64,000 nucleotides of DNA. Origin: Lachnospiraceae bacterium (GTDB lineage: Bacteria > Bacillota > Clostridia > Lachnospirales > Lachnospiraceae). The DNA lies in NCBI GenBank assembly GCA_910574965.1, contig CAJTDB010000007.1, positions 1-64,000 of the forward strand, in the 5' to 3' direction. A program made the position numbers and the translations under genes. Shown piece by piece: positions 49,694 through 59,445 of this stretch (the stretch's first letter is position 1; every line of letters starts with the position of its first letter). Under the pieces are notes generated by a model. It saw only the letters and a list, made by a program, of their open reading frames with translations. It had not been told where the DNA came from and did no database searches.

Positions 49694-49774
49694 AAAGTTC
49701 CGCATCTATTCCTATCATACCCTGGTGTCTGAAAGCATTTCTGTTCATTTACATGACCAGAACAGACGCTGTTT
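49694..49774. repeat. Intergenic hairpin repeat, copy A2 (tandem, internally deleted)
   Basis: The first ~68 bases are identical to copy A1, then the middle is lost and the end reads AACAGACGCTGTTT. A recent tandem duplication with internal deletion. Confidence 0.65.
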
Positions 49775-49778
49775 TTCT

Positions 49779-50252
49779 CTATTCTTCTTCCTCCGCCGTT
49801 ACTTCGTGAAGGCCTCCTTCTACCAGGTCCACATACAGTTTTCCTTCTAAATGATCACATTCATGGCAGATCGCACGGGCCAGAAGCTCGGTTCCGTCCA
49901 GTTCATAATGCTCTCCGTTTTCATCCATAAAACGTACCGTTACATCGTTGGGACGTGTGACCTGACCAGCCTTTCCAGGCACGCTGATGCATCCTTCATC
50001 ACCGGTCTGCGTTCCCTCTTCTCTTACAATCCGGGGATTAACCATAACAATGGGACCGTCGCCCACATCAATCACCACGATCCGCTTCAAAATCCCCACC
50101 TGAGGCGCAGCAAGACCAACACCATCCTTCTCATACATCGTTTCCAGCATATCATCAATCAATACGCGGATCTTCGGCGTGATCTCCTTAACCTCCTTGC
50201 TTTTTTTGCGAAGAATCGGGTCTCCTTCCAGTCTCACATTACGAATTGCCAT
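49779..50252 (-). CDS. def: Peptide deformylase
   Basis: 157 residues. GVGLAAPQVG (44-53), EGCISVPG (Cys88), and HECDH (130-134) supply the iron-binding site. Removes formyl from nascent chains. Next to fmt. Confidence 0.95.
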   Translation of the reverse strand: MAIRNVRLEGDPILRKKSKEVKEITPKIRVLIDDMLETMYEKDGVGLAAPQVGILKRIVVIDVGDGPIVMVNPRIVREEGTQTGDEGCISVPGKAGQVTRPNDVTVRFMDENGEHYELDGTELLARAICHECDHLEGKLYVDLVEGGLHEVTAEEEE

Positions 50253-50274
50253 TCATCTTTCCTCCTACTATCAT

Positions 50275-50340
50275 AGTTTTGCATCTGCACATCCAAGACC
50301 CTTGGACTGGATGTGCAGATGCCTTCTCATTTTTACTTTT
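50275..50340. repeat. Intergenic hairpin repeat, related copy B
   Basis: GCATCTGCACATCCA ... TGGATGTGCAGATGC, preceded by TAGTTTT and followed by CTTCTCATTTTTA. Similar in plan, less similar in flank. Between def and priA; may also act as a terminator. Confidence 0.5.
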
Positions 50341-50350
50341 GCATCCCGCC

Positions 50351-52582
50351 TCAAAAAGCATTCAGCGGGTTGTGGTCAAACTGTATATAAATCTTCTGCC
50401 ATATCGTATCTTGCTCCAGTTCCCGCTGCAGCTCCTTTTCCGCTTTCAGAATTGCAGCTTCGCAAGAATGCTTCAGATAGATCACTCTGCGGTATACATC
50501 ATTTTTCCTGGCCAGAGCGGCAGCAGCGGGACCTACTACCACAAGCCCTTCCACCAAAAGCTGGCGAAGCAGATGTCCCATTCGCTCGGAGCATTCCTTT
50601 AACAGTTCCTCTGACGGACCAGTCAGATAGATTCCCAGCATGGACGCCGCCGGCGGATATCCGAGCATCTTTCGGTACAGCATTTCCTGCCGAAAGAAAT
50701 TTTCATAGTCCTGTTCTGCTGCGGTTCGGATGCTGTAGTGTTCCGGCCGATAGGTCTGGATAACTGCTTCCCCAGGAAGCGCTCCTCTTCCCGCACGTCC
50801 TGCCGCCTGAGTCAAGATCTGAAACGTCCGCTCTGACGCCCGATAGTCCGGTGCATACAAGGAAAGGTCCGCTGCCAGTACGCCCACCAGCGTCACATTG
50901 GGGAAATCATGCCCTTTGACAATCATCTGTGTCCCTACCAGCACATCCGCCTCTCCCTTTCCAAAAGCTGTCAGAATCTGTTCATAACTTTCCTTCGTCC
51001 GGGTGGTGTCATAATCCATCCGCAGCACCCGCGCCTTTGGGAAAATTTTCACAACCTCCCGCTCGATCTGCTGAGTCCCGGCCCGAAAGCCGCTGATATA
51101 CTTAGAACCACAGGACGGACAGGTCTTTGGCATATGTGTCTCGTACCCGCAGTAATGACATTTCAGACTGCCGTCATTGTGAAGAGAAAGCGTTACGTCA
51201 CAGTGAGGACAGAGAATGGCCTCCCCGCAGGAACGGCAAGACACAAATCCGGACAGTCCCCTTCGGTTGATGAACAGCATCGCCTGCTGCCTTTTCTGCA
51301 GCCGCTCTCCCAACGCCTCCCGAAGCTTCCGACTGAAAATACTGCGATTTCCCTCTTTCAGCTCTGTCCGCAGATCGATGATGCTGACTTTTGGAAGGCA
51401 GGCATCTTTGTATCTGCCAGACAGACGATACAGTCCATAGACACCGGTCTTGGCACGATAATAGCTCTCCACCGAAGGCGTTGCACTTCCCAGAATCACG
51501 GACGCACCGCACATGCCTGCCCGAAAGACGGCCGCCTCCCTTGCATGATAACGGGGCACCGTCTCGCTTTTATAAGAACTTTCGTGCTCCTCGTCGATAA
51601 TAATCATACCAATCTTTGGAAATGGAGCGAACAGTGCGGATCTAGGGCCAATGATTACATCAATCTCACCTTCCTTAGCCCGCAGAAACTGATCGTACCG
51701 CTCTCCGTCGGACAGGCGGGAATGCATTACGGATACCCGATCCCCGAACCGCTCATAAAACCGCCGGACCGTCTGAAATGTCAGGGCAATCTCCGGAATC
51801 AGAACCACGGCCTGCCTTCCTGTTTGAATTAACCGGGCGATCAGTTCCATATAGACTTCTGTTTTGCCGCTGCCGGTGACCCCGTGCAGCAAATAAGTCT
51901 TACGTATTCCTTCCTTATAATCGGCCCAGATCCCTTCTACTGCATTTTCCTGTTCTTCATTCAGCACCACCTGCTGCTCTCTCTTTGTAAAATGCCCCTC
52001 GTAGGGATTCCGATAACGGGTCTCGGCCTCTACCTTCAGGACGCCTGCATTTGCAAGCCTCTGAATCACCTGCGCAGATATTTTCAGTCCGTCCGTCGCC
52101 TTCTGCCAGGAAAGCGTCCCTTCCTCCAGCAGTGCTTTTAACAGCCTGGCTTTCGCCCGGTAAAGCTTTCTCTCATATTCCTGAAGCAGTATCTCTCCCT
52201 CCGGAACAGGAATTTTCAGCACCAGTCTGCGGCTCTGCTTCTGCTTCGTCTTCTGTTTTACCGGAAGGACCGTTTTCAACGCCTGATTCATAGTGGAGCC
52301 ATACCGCTCATGCATCCAGGCAGCCAGCGCGATCAGTTGGGATTCCGCTTTCACGCTTCCCTCTACAATCCCGGTCAGCGGCTTGATTTTCTCCGGCGGA
52401 TAATCCGGCTCTTCTGACAATCCCACCACATATCCTTTCATCCGCCGGTTTCCCATGCCAAAAGGAACCTCCACCTGCATACCCGCCTGGAGCCGGTTCT
52501 GAAGCTCCTTTGGTACCCGGTACTGAAACACCCGATCCAGCTTTTCATGGGAAATGTCCACAATGACACTGGCATATTCCAT
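50351..52582 (-). CDS. priA: Primosomal replication-restart helicase PriA
   Basis: 743 residues. N-terminal DNA-binding domain, Walker A GVTGSGKTEVY, DEEH in IIDEEHESSYKSE, Cys-rich zinc insert (CRSCGEAILCPHC, CHYC, CPSC), helicase C-terminal AAGRAGRG. Restarts stalled forks. Between def and murE. Confidence 0.95.
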   Translation of the reverse strand: MEYASVIVDISHEKLDRVFQYRVPKELQNRLQAGMQVEVPFGMGNRRMKGYVVGLSEEPDYPPEKIKPLTGIVEGSVKAESQLIALAAWMHERYGSTMNQALKTVLPVKQKTKQKQSRRLVLKIPVPEGEILLQEYERKLYRAKARLLKALLEEGTLSWQKATDGLKISAQVIQRLANAGVLKVEAETRYRNPYEGHFTKREQQVVLNEEQENAVEGIWADYKEGIRKTYLLHGVTGSGKTEVYMELIARLIQTGRQAVVLIPEIALTFQTVRRFYERFGDRVSVMHSRLSDGERYDQFLRAKEGEIDVIIGPRSALFAPFPKIGMIIIDEEHESSYKSETVPRYHAREAAVFRAGMCGASVILGSATPSVESYYRAKTGVYGLYRLSGRYKDACLPKVSIIDLRTELKEGNRSIFSRKLREALGERLQKRQQAMLFINRRGLSGFVSCRSCGEAILCPHCDVTLSLHNDGSLKCHYCGYETHMPKTCPSCGSKYISGFRAGTQQIEREVVKIFPKARVLRMDYDTTRTKESYEQILTAFGKGEADVLVGTQMIVKGHDFPNVTLVGVLAADLSLYAPDYRASERTFQILTQAAGRAGRGALPGEAVIQTYRPEHYSIRTAAEQDYENFFRQEMLYRKMLGYPPAASMLGIYLTGPSEELLKECSERMGHLLRQLLVEGLVVVGPAAAALARKNDVYRRVIYLKHSCEAAILKAEKELQRELEQDTIWQKIYIQFDHNPLNAF

Positions 52583-52604
52583 CCGTCTGTATTCCTCTCT
52601 TCTA

Positions 52605-54074
52605 CTATATTTCCGACAGTTCCTGCAGCACCTGCCGAATCAGCTCCCGTTCATCCATTGGGTATTTCTTCCCTTTGATCTCCTGATAGTCCTCATGGCC
52701 CTTGCCGGCGAGGACAATCACGTCCCCCTTTTCCCCATGCTCGATTACATAGCGGATGGCCTCTTTCCGATCACTGATTTCCACATAAGCCCCGTCTGTC
52801 TTTGCCATACCGGTTTTAATATCATCGATAATGTCCTGAGGCTCCTCATATCTGGGGTTATCCGAAGTGATAACGGTCAGATCTGCCAGACGTCCGGATA
52901 CTTCTCCCATTTCATATCGGCGAAGCCTGGAACGATTGCCCCCGCATCCAAAGACGCAGACCAGCCGCCTGGGCTGATATTCTTTAAGCGTCAGCAGAAG
53001 ACTCTCAAGACTCATGGCATTGTGCGCATAATCGATCATCAAAATAAAGTCTTCCGATACACGGATCATCTCGATCCTCCCCCTGGTTTTTACCACCCTC
53101 AGGGCCTCCTTCAGATCCTCCTCCGATACGTTAAAATGTTCACAAACTGCAACCGCAGCCAAAGAATTGTACACGCTGAACGTCCCCGGCACATCGATTT
53201 CCACATCCATATTCAATTTTCCGGAAATATGATAACGAACCCCAAGATACCCCGGTCTGCCGATCAGTTCTGCCCCCGAAGCCCGGTAATCCGCCTTTTT
53301 TGAAAAGCCGATGGTTTCCAGGCTGCAGGTATGTCCCCCCAGCACCAGATCAAAATGTGCATCATCCCCATTGGCAATTCCAAATCGGCACTGTTTAAAC
53401 AGCATTCCCTTGCAGGCCGCATATTCTTCAAAGCTGGCATGCTCATTGGGACCGATATGATCCGGCGCCAGATTCGTAAAGACTCCGATCTCAAAAGGAA
53501 TACCTGCAGTTCGGTGCATCATAAGTCCCTGCGAAGATACTTCCATGACGCAGACACTGCACCCCTCTTCTGCCATTCTATAGAAATATTCCTGAATCAG
53601 GTATGATTCCGGCGTTGTATTTGCAGACGGAATATGGGTATCCCCGATGATCGTCTCAATGGTTCCTATCAGCCCGACCTTGTAGCCTGCATGCTCCAGA
53701 ATCCCTTTTATCATATAGGTTGTTGTCGTCTTTCCTTTGGTACCGGTAACTCCGATGACCTTTAGTTTCTCTGCCGGATAGTCAAAATACGCCGCCGACA
53801 AAAGAGACAGTGCATAACGGGTATCTGCTACCAGAACAAGGGTCACTTCCGGCGGCACTTCCACCATTCTCTCTGCCACTAAAACTCTGGCACCTTTTGC
53901 TGTGATCTCCTCCACATGTTCATGGCCGTCATATTTTTCCCCTTTGATACACACGAACATACATTCTTCTGTAACTTTTCTGGAATCATGGACGAGCGCA
54001 CTGATCTCCCCTTCCACGGTTCCGTTTATGATCTGATAGTCCAGGTTTTTTAATAATCCGGAAACTGATCTCAT
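52605..54074 (-). CDS. murE: UDP-MurNAc-tripeptide synthetase, DAP-adding
   Basis: About 490 residues. ATP site GTKGKTTT (111-118), carbamylated Lys222 region CKGML, and DNPR at 405-408, which marks meso-DAP rather than lysine as substrate. Cytosolic wall-precursor step. ATG at 54074 has GGAGG ahead. Start of the long minus-strand operon. Confidence 0.93.
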   Translation of the reverse strand: MRSVSGLLKNLDYQIINGTVEGEISALVHDSRKVTEECMFVCIKGEKYDGHEHVEEITAKGARVLVAERMVEVPPEVTLVLVADTRYALSLLSAAYFDYPAEKLKVIGVTGTKGKTTTTYMIKGILEHAGYKVGLIGTIETIIGDTHIPSANTTPESYLIQEYFYRMAEEGCSVCVMEVSSQGLMMHRTAGIPFEIGVFTNLAPDHIGPNEHASFEEYAACKGMLFKQCRFGIANGDDAHFDLVLGGHTCSLETIGFSKKADYRASGAELIGRPGYLGVRYHISGKLNMDVEIDVPGTFSVYNSLAAVAVCEHFNVSEEDLKEALRVVKTRGRIEMIRVSEDFILMIDYAHNAMSLESLLLTLKEYQPRRLVCVFGCGGNRSRLRRYEMGEVSGRLADLTVITSDNPRYEEPQDIIDDIKTGMAKTDGAYVEISDRKEAIRYVIEHGEKGDVIVLAGKGHEDYQEIKGKKYPMDERELIRQVLQELSEI

Positions 54075-54205
54075 GAAGATCCTCCTTCTTCTGACTGCAG
54101 GACTGCCCGATGCGCCCACGCTTCTTTGAAAGAAAAGCCCTATCAAAGAAACAGAGCAACATCTGCAGCAGCCCCAAACTGCCGCTTCTTACCCCTTCAC
54201 CATCA

Positions 54206-54302
54206 GCCCGCTGCAGCCGGAGATTTTTCCAGAGTCATGGAGATCCCCTTAACCACAAGGAACTCTGAAAGAAATCTCCGACTGCAGCGGGCGTCCGTTT
54301 TT
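54206..54302 (+). other. Long inverted repeat in the murE/HD divergent gap
   Basis: GCCCGCTGCAG-CGGAGATTT-CAGAGT on one arm (54206-54235) pairs with ACTCTG-AAATCTCCG-CTGCAGCGGGC on the other (54262-54292), then GTCCGTTTTTC. A ~30-bp-arm hairpin with T-run, upstream of the HD gene. Could be an attenuator, a terminator of an unseen RNA, or a MITE-like repeat. The rest of the 342-bp gap shows no gene. Confidence 0.55.
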
Positions 54303-54416
54303 CGAAAATAACAAGCGGCCATTTCTTTTTCAGAGTAGTATAACACATTTGTGCAGGTCTTGCAATTTTACATTGGCAACATTATAATATATCTGGAAAG
54401 GAGTCTCAAAAGACGA

Positions 54417-55001
54417 ATGTTGCCAACAAGAGAAAAAGCAGAAGCACTTTTAGAAGAAGCCGAACAGTGCAATCCCGGCCCCTGGGGGAAACACAGCCGC
54501 ACAGCCGCCCGCTGTGCGGAAAATATCGCCAAATTATGCCCGGATCTGGACCCGGACAAGGCCTACATCCTTGGCCTGCTTCATGATATCGGGCGGAAAT
54601 TCGGCGTACGCCATCTGGGACATGTATCGGACGGATACCGTTATATGATGTCTCTTGGGTATGACGAAGCCGCCAAAGTATGTCTCACTCATTCTTTTCA
54701 CTGCCAGTCGCTGGATGATTATATCGGCAGTTTTGATACATCAGAAGAAGAACTGGCACTGATTCAGCATACACTGGCCAAAACTTCCATGGATGAATAC
54801 GACTGGCTGATCCAGCTCTGTGACGCTTTGGCAGGCGCCGGGGGCGTATCGACTATGGAAGAACGGATGGAAGATGTCCGGAAACGTTACGGAACCTATC
54901 CTCAGAAAAAATGGGACCGGAACTTGGAATTAAAGAAATATTTTGAAGAAAAAACAGGAACAGACATTTATACTATCGTTAAAAAGACGGGCACAACATA
55001 A
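54417..55001 (+). CDS. HD-domain phosphohydrolase-like protein
   Basis: About 194 residues. GKHSRTAARCAENIAKL, then GLLHDIGRKFG is the HD metal site; further THSFHC and LCDALAG. Predicted soluble nucleotide or nucleic acid phosphohydrolase. ATG at 54417; AAAGGAG lies 14 nt upstream, longer than usual. Followed by arcC on the same strand. Confidence 0.8.
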   Translation: MLPTREKAEALLEEAEQCNPGPWGKHSRTAARCAENIAKLCPDLDPDKAYILGLLHDIGRKFGVRHLGHVSDGYRYMMSLGYDEAAKVCLTHSFHCQSLDDYIGSFDTSEEELALIQHTLAKTSMDEYDWLIQLCDALAGAGGVSTMEERMEDVRKRYGTYPQKKWDRNLELKKYFEEKTGTDIYTIVKKTGTT

Positions 55002-55081
55002 GAACCGCAATTCTAAGAAACGACTTTGAACAAATGGCTCGGATCAAAAGCGTCCAGCCAAACGAAACGAGGAACTAAAAT

Positions 55082-56014
55082 ATGAAGAAAAAGAAAATCG
55101 TCGTTGCACTGGGACATAAAGCATTGGGAACAACGCTGCCCCAGCAGAAAACTGCCGTCAAGGCGGCTGCAAAAGCCATCGCAGACCTGGCAGACACTGA
55201 CTGCCGGATCGTCATTTCTCACAGCAACGCACCGCAGATCGGAATGATTCATACAGCTATGAACGAATTTGGCAAGCAGCACCCGGACTATACTTTTGCA
55301 CCTATGTCCGTCTGCTCCGCTATGAGTCAGGGGTACATTGGCTATGACCTGCAAAACGCCATCCGGGAAGAGCTTCTAAACCGCGGGATCCACAAACCCG
55401 TTACGACCGTTCTCACACAAGTCATTGTAAATCCCTATGATGATTCCTTTTATAAGCCGGTGAAGATCATTGGACGGGTCATGAGTGAAGAAGAAGCAAG
55501 AGCCGAGGAGGAAAAGGGAAATCATGTGGTAAAAACCGACGCCGGTTATCGGCGAATCGTTTCCGCACCAAAACCGGAAGATATCGTAGAGATCGATGCC
55601 ATCCGCACTCTGTCGGATGCCGGACATATTGTCATCGCCTGCGGCGGCGGCGGAATCCCGGTTCTAAAGCAGGGACATCGGCTCAAAGGCGCCAGCGCTG
55701 TCATCGAAAAGGACCTTGCCAGCGGAAAACTGGCGGAGCTTCTGGATGCAGATATGCTCCTGCTCTTAACCGGGGAGAAATATTTATATCTGAACTATGG
55801 AGAGGAAAACAGCGAGCCGCTGACCCGGCTTTCTGCGGACAAAGCCCGTTCTTATATTGCGGACGGACAGTTTGCCGAGGAATCTGTGCTCCCCAAAGTA
55901 GTGGCAGCAGTTTCCTTCGTGTCTGTAAAACCAGACGGCGCTGCCGTCATTGCCGACTTAGAGGATGCAAAAGCCGCATTTTATGAGCAGGCAGGAACGA
56001 TCATCCGCTCCTGA
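55082..56014 (+). CDS. arcC: Carbamate kinase
   Basis: 310 residues. KKIVVALGHKALGT, IACGGGGIPV, LLLLTGEKYLYLNYGE. Interconverts carbamoyl phosphate + ADP and carbamate + ATP; no arcA/arcB here, so it may link to other carbamoyl-phosphate use. GAGGAAC ahead. Terminator follows. Confidence 0.9.
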   Translation: MKKKKIVVALGHKALGTTLPQQKTAVKAAAKAIADLADTDCRIVISHSNAPQIGMIHTAMNEFGKQHPDYTFAPMSVCSAMSQGYIGYDLQNAIREELLNRGIHKPVTTVLTQVIVNPYDDSFYKPVKIIGRVMSEEEARAEEEKGNHVVKTDAGYRRIVSAPKPEDIVEIDAIRTLSDAGHIVIACGGGGIPVLKQGHRLKGASAVIEKDLASGKLAELLDADMLLLLTGEKYLYLNYGEENSEPLTRLSADKARSYIADGQFAEESVLPKVVAAVSFVSVKPDGAAVIADLEDAKAAFYEQAGTIIRS

Positions 56015-56030
56015 CAAGACAGAAAAAACA

Positions 56031-56086
56031 CTCCGGTCCATGGGGCGTTTTGCAGACGCCGCGCTCAGGAACCGGAGCGTTTTTTC
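56031..56086 (+). terminator. Terminator of arcC
   Basis: CTCCGGT and ACCGGAG outer stem with GGCGT/ACGCC inside, then CGTTTTTT. Confidence 0.85.
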
Positions 56087-56111
56087 AAAAGCTTCTGTTT
56101 TCTTGTAACTC

Positions 56112-58343
56112 CTACGCCTTTAGTATAAAAATTCTGGAGTCAAAATCTCCGCAGCAGGCTTTCTTTGGATCCCCGTCCGCAGTTGCGGCATCACTTGTAA
56201 TCAGTCCTGCGTACATCAGCTCATCCCCATAGTAAAGTCCTTTCTTCTCCTGACCGTCTTCCATGACCCAGTAGGACCTGTTCTCGTCCAATCCTTTCAG
56301 ACGGAGTCTTTCCAGGGGCATATTGGCACCATTCAAAACCCGATACCAGCCTACCACTGCCAGACTCTTGTCTTCGCTGACTGCCATCCACGCCGTCACA
56401 TTTTTCTCAAAAGGACTGCTCAGACGATAAAAATCTCCAAACTGAATCAGACTGCGATATTGTTTCATAAATGCAACCTGCTCTTTTACCTGACAAAGTT
56501 CTTCATCCGTCAGCTTATTCAGATCCAGTTCATATCCAAAGGTCCCGAAATACGCCGTATTAGCCCTTGTGTGAAGGGGTGTATTGCGGTACACCTGATG
56601 ATTCGGCGTTACAGATACATGGCTTCCGATGCTGCTGAGCGGATAGCAGAATGAGGTTCCGTACTGGATTTTCAGCCGCTCTACTGCATCCGAGTCATCA
56701 CTTGCCCAGCCCTGAGGTGCATAATACAGAAGACCCGGATCAAACCTTCCGCCTCCGCTGGCGCAGGATTCAAAGAGCACATGAGGAAATTCCGATGTCA
56801 GGCGCTCGTACAGGCTGTAAACTCCCAGTATATACCGATGAAACACTTCTCCCTGGCGATCTGCAGGCAGTGCCCCGGAATAGCATTCGGTAATGCTGCG
56901 GTTCATATCCCATTTAATATAGGAAACTTTTGCTTCCGACAGAATCTTTGCCATCATCCCGTAGATGCAGTCCACCACCTCCTGGCGGGAAAAATCCAAA
57001 ACATACTGGTATCTCCCCAGGGAAGCGTGCCTTCCCGGCGTCTGAAGGATCCAATCCGGATGCGCCCGATACAGATCCGAATCCGGATTCACCATCTCCG
57101 GCTCAAACCATAAACCAAACTTCATGCCCAGATCTTCGATCTTCTCTGCCAGTCCCACGATACCTTCCGGCAGGCAATCTTCGTTTGGAATCCAGTCTCC
57201 AAGCCCTGCATGGTCATTTCTTCTGGCGCCGAACCAGCCGTCGTCCAGCACAAACAGCTCTACACCGCATTCCTTTGCCTTTTTGGCGATCTCCACCAAA
57301 CGCTCCTCGGTAAAATCAAAATAAGTAGCTTCCCAGTTGTTATTGAGAATCGGACGCTCCCGATCTCTCCAGTATCCTCTCGCCAGCCGGCTGCGGTACA
57401 GCCGATGAAACGTACGGCTCATATCTCCCAGCCCTTTATGGGAATAGACTACTACGGCCTCCGGTGTCTGGAAAGACTCTCCGGGCTCTAATTTCCATCC
57501 AAAACCGAAAGGATGAATGCCCAGAAGTACTCTCGTAGTATCCTGCGTATCCACCTGGGCCTGCGCTAAAAAGTTGCCGCTGTAGACCAGACTGAATCCC
57601 ATCACTTCTCCCTGATCTTCATCCGCAGTCGGACGCTTTAATACAATGAACGGATTCTGGTCATGAGAAGAATTGCCGCGGATGCTGTCCACTGCCTGGA
57701 TCCCCTGCTCCAGCTTCCTTACTTTCAGATGCCGCTCTCTTGCCCAGGCCCCGGAAAACTGCAGCCATTCATAATCGCTGTCCGGAAGGTCCAGGCACAG
57801 ACTCATGACTCTTGTCAGCCGAACATTTGTTCTCCCCTCGTTGCGAAGTCTCGCACTGCGGGCAATGATCCCGCCCTCGGCAAAGATCGTATAGAACAGC
57901 TCCAGCACAATGCCGGTCAGAGCATCTTTTAAGGTAACCGTCAGTGTCTCTGCTTCCTCCTCAGATTCCGTATAAGTAGCCGGAAGTCCCGGAAGCTTTG
58001 GTTTCCCTTTTTCAATCTGATGACTCTCGTACACAAAATCCGAAAGTGTACTTCCGTTTTCCTGCAAAACAGATACAGCCGGATGACGAAAATCCGTCGT
58101 ACCATACACTCCGTACTCCTGTCTCGTATGTTCCAGCGAAAATCCATTGTTATCGTCAAACACACAGGCGGTCATGGCACGGCACACCTGTTCGAACAGA
58201 TAGGAAAAATCCTCTTTATAATGGATCTTCCTTCCAAAGTAAAGCTGCCCCAGATGTCCGTTGGGCAGAACGGTCATAATATAACTGATCTCCTGATTAA
58301 ACAGATGAAAGGTTTTTGTTTTCTTCTGAAATAAGATGCTCAT
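56112..58343 (-). CDS. GH36 alpha-galactosidase
   Basis: 743 residues. Family GH36: VLDDGWFGARRNDHAGLGDW, nucleophile in KWDMNR (Asp479), acid/base around SDDSD (~549-552). Cuts alpha-1,6-galactosides such as raffinose. No signal peptide, so cytoplasmic. AAAAGGAGAG precedes the ATG. Probably controlled by the adjacent AraC gene upstream. Confidence 0.92.
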   Translation of the reverse strand: MSILFQKKTKTFHLFNQEISYIMTVLPNGHLGQLYFGRKIHYKEDFSYLFEQVCRAMTACVFDDNNGFSLEHTRQEYGVYGTTDFRHPAVSVLQENGSTLSDFVYESHQIEKGKPKLPGLPATYTESEEEAETLTVTLKDALTGIVLELFYTIFAEGGIIARSARLRNEGRTNVRLTRVMSLCLDLPDSDYEWLQFSGAWARERHLKVRKLEQGIQAVDSIRGNSSHDQNPFIVLKRPTADEDQGEVMGFSLVYSGNFLAQAQVDTQDTTRVLLGIHPFGFGWKLEPGESFQTPEAVVVYSHKGLGDMSRTFHRLYRSRLARGYWRDRERPILNNNWEATYFDFTEERLVEIAKKAKECGVELFVLDDGWFGARRNDHAGLGDWIPNEDCLPEGIVGLAEKIEDLGMKFGLWFEPEMVNPDSDLYRAHPDWILQTPGRHASLGRYQYVLDFSRQEVVDCIYGMMAKILSEAKVSYIKWDMNRSITECYSGALPADRQGEVFHRYILGVYSLYERLTSEFPHVLFESCASGGGRFDPGLLYYAPQGWASDDSDAVERLKIQYGTSFCYPLSSIGSHVSVTPNHQVYRNTPLHTRANTAYFGTFGYELDLNKLTDEELCQVKEQVAFMKQYRSLIQFGDFYRLSSPFEKNVTAWMAVSEDKSLAVVGWYRVLNGANMPLERLRLKGLDENRSYWVMEDGQEKKGLYYGDELMYAGLITSDAATADGDPKKACCGDFDSRIFILKA

Positions 58344-58457
58344 TGGAATACTCTCCTTTTCCGGTCTTTCTTTTTGCTGACTTATTATTACATAAAGCGC
58401 GCTGCCCAGGAAAGCACTGTTTGTTGAAAAAAATATGCAGAATGTTATATTTTACAG

Positions 58458-59348
58458 CTATCTGTCTTCTGCTCCGAATTCCTTTGTCATCTCCTTGCGT
58501 TTCCTGCGGTGTTCCTCCTGCTCCTGCTGATACTTTCTGCGGTACTGAAGGGGTGTTGTCTGGTATTTTCCTTTATAAGCCCGTCCAAACGCTGCCGTAT
58601 CAAGATAACCGCAGGAATAAGCCACACTTTCCACTGACAGATCCGTCATTGTCAGTAGTTCTGCCGCCCGGACAAGTCGATAATCCGAAAGGTATTCCCT
58701 GGGCGAACTCCCTGTATGTTCCCGAAAGAGCGTATACAGATAGCTTCGGTTAATACACACATACTCCGCAATATCCGACACCTTGATGGGATGCCCGTAG
58801 TTATCCTGAATATAGCCCAGAGCCTTTTTGACATACAGATTGTCCGTTCCGTGTCCTTGTGCAGAAGGATGAGAAATGTCCCGCGCCAGAATCGAAAAAA
58901 AGCGATACAGACAACTTTCCAACAGAAACTGGTCTTTCACGGTAATCGTATAATTTTTCAGCATCTGAAGCACCAGCTCTTTTAATTCCTCCCCCTGTCC
59001 GCTGTGATAAATCAGCCGGCCTTTGTCAAATCCCACATCCTCCAAATATTCCCTGACCCGCTGTCCGTGGAATCCCACCCACAGATACGTCCATGGTTCC
59101 TTTTCATCCGCTTCATAATAGATCGGCATCCCCGGCTCAATCAGAAATCCCTGGCCCGCCTGCAGCACATACCATTTGCCGCCTGCCTGATAACGGCCTT
59201 TTCCTTCTAAAATATAATGAATCAGATAGTTCGACCGAATTCCCGGTCCAAAACTATGGAGAGGACTGCATTTTCCATAACCGCAGAAGCATAGATACAG
59301 ATCAGAAAATTTCCGGTCCGGCAACTGCAGCACATAGGCATCTTCCAT
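58458..59348 (-). CDS. AraC-family regulator of the alpha-galactosidase
   Basis: 296 residues. N-terminal cupin (YILEGKGRYQAGGKWYVL) and C-terminal AraC HTHs (VSDIAEYVCINRSYLYTLF; SVAYSCGYLDTAAFGRAYK). Related to MsmR/RafR activators. ATG at 59348 has GAGAGGAG ahead; directly upstream of the GH36 gene on the same strand. Confidence 0.88.
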   Translation of the reverse strand: MEDAYVLQLPDRKFSDLYLCFCGYGKCSPLHSFGPGIRSNYLIHYILEGKGRYQAGGKWYVLQAGQGFLIEPGMPIYYEADEKEPWTYLWVGFHGQRVREYLEDVGFDKGRLIYHSGQGEELKELVLQMLKNYTITVKDQFLLESCLYRFFSILARDISHPSAQGHGTDNLYVKKALGYIQDNYGHPIKVSDIAEYVCINRSYLYTLFREHTGSSPREYLSDYRLVRAAELLTMTDLSVESVAYSCGYLDTAAFGRAYKGKYQTTPLQYRRKYQQEQEEHRRKRKEMTKEFGAEDR

Positions 59349-59392
59349 CCTGAATCTCCTCTCTTCCGGATACGCAGCATCCGGACTTCCGA

Positions 59393-59437
59393 TTATAAAA
59401 ATACCCGGAGCAAAGCTTTTTCCTGCCTTGCTCCGGG
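59393..59437 (-). terminator. Terminator of the lipoprotein gene
   Basis: On the minus strand CCCGGAGCAA ... TTTGCTCCGGG is followed by TATTTTTATAA. Confidence 0.85.
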
Positions 59438-59445
59438 CTGTTATA

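Noticed and set aside
55082-56014. Carbamate kinase and carB as one carbamoyl-phosphate operon
   Set aside because: They are on opposite strands and separated by about 4.5 kb of unrelated genes and terminators.
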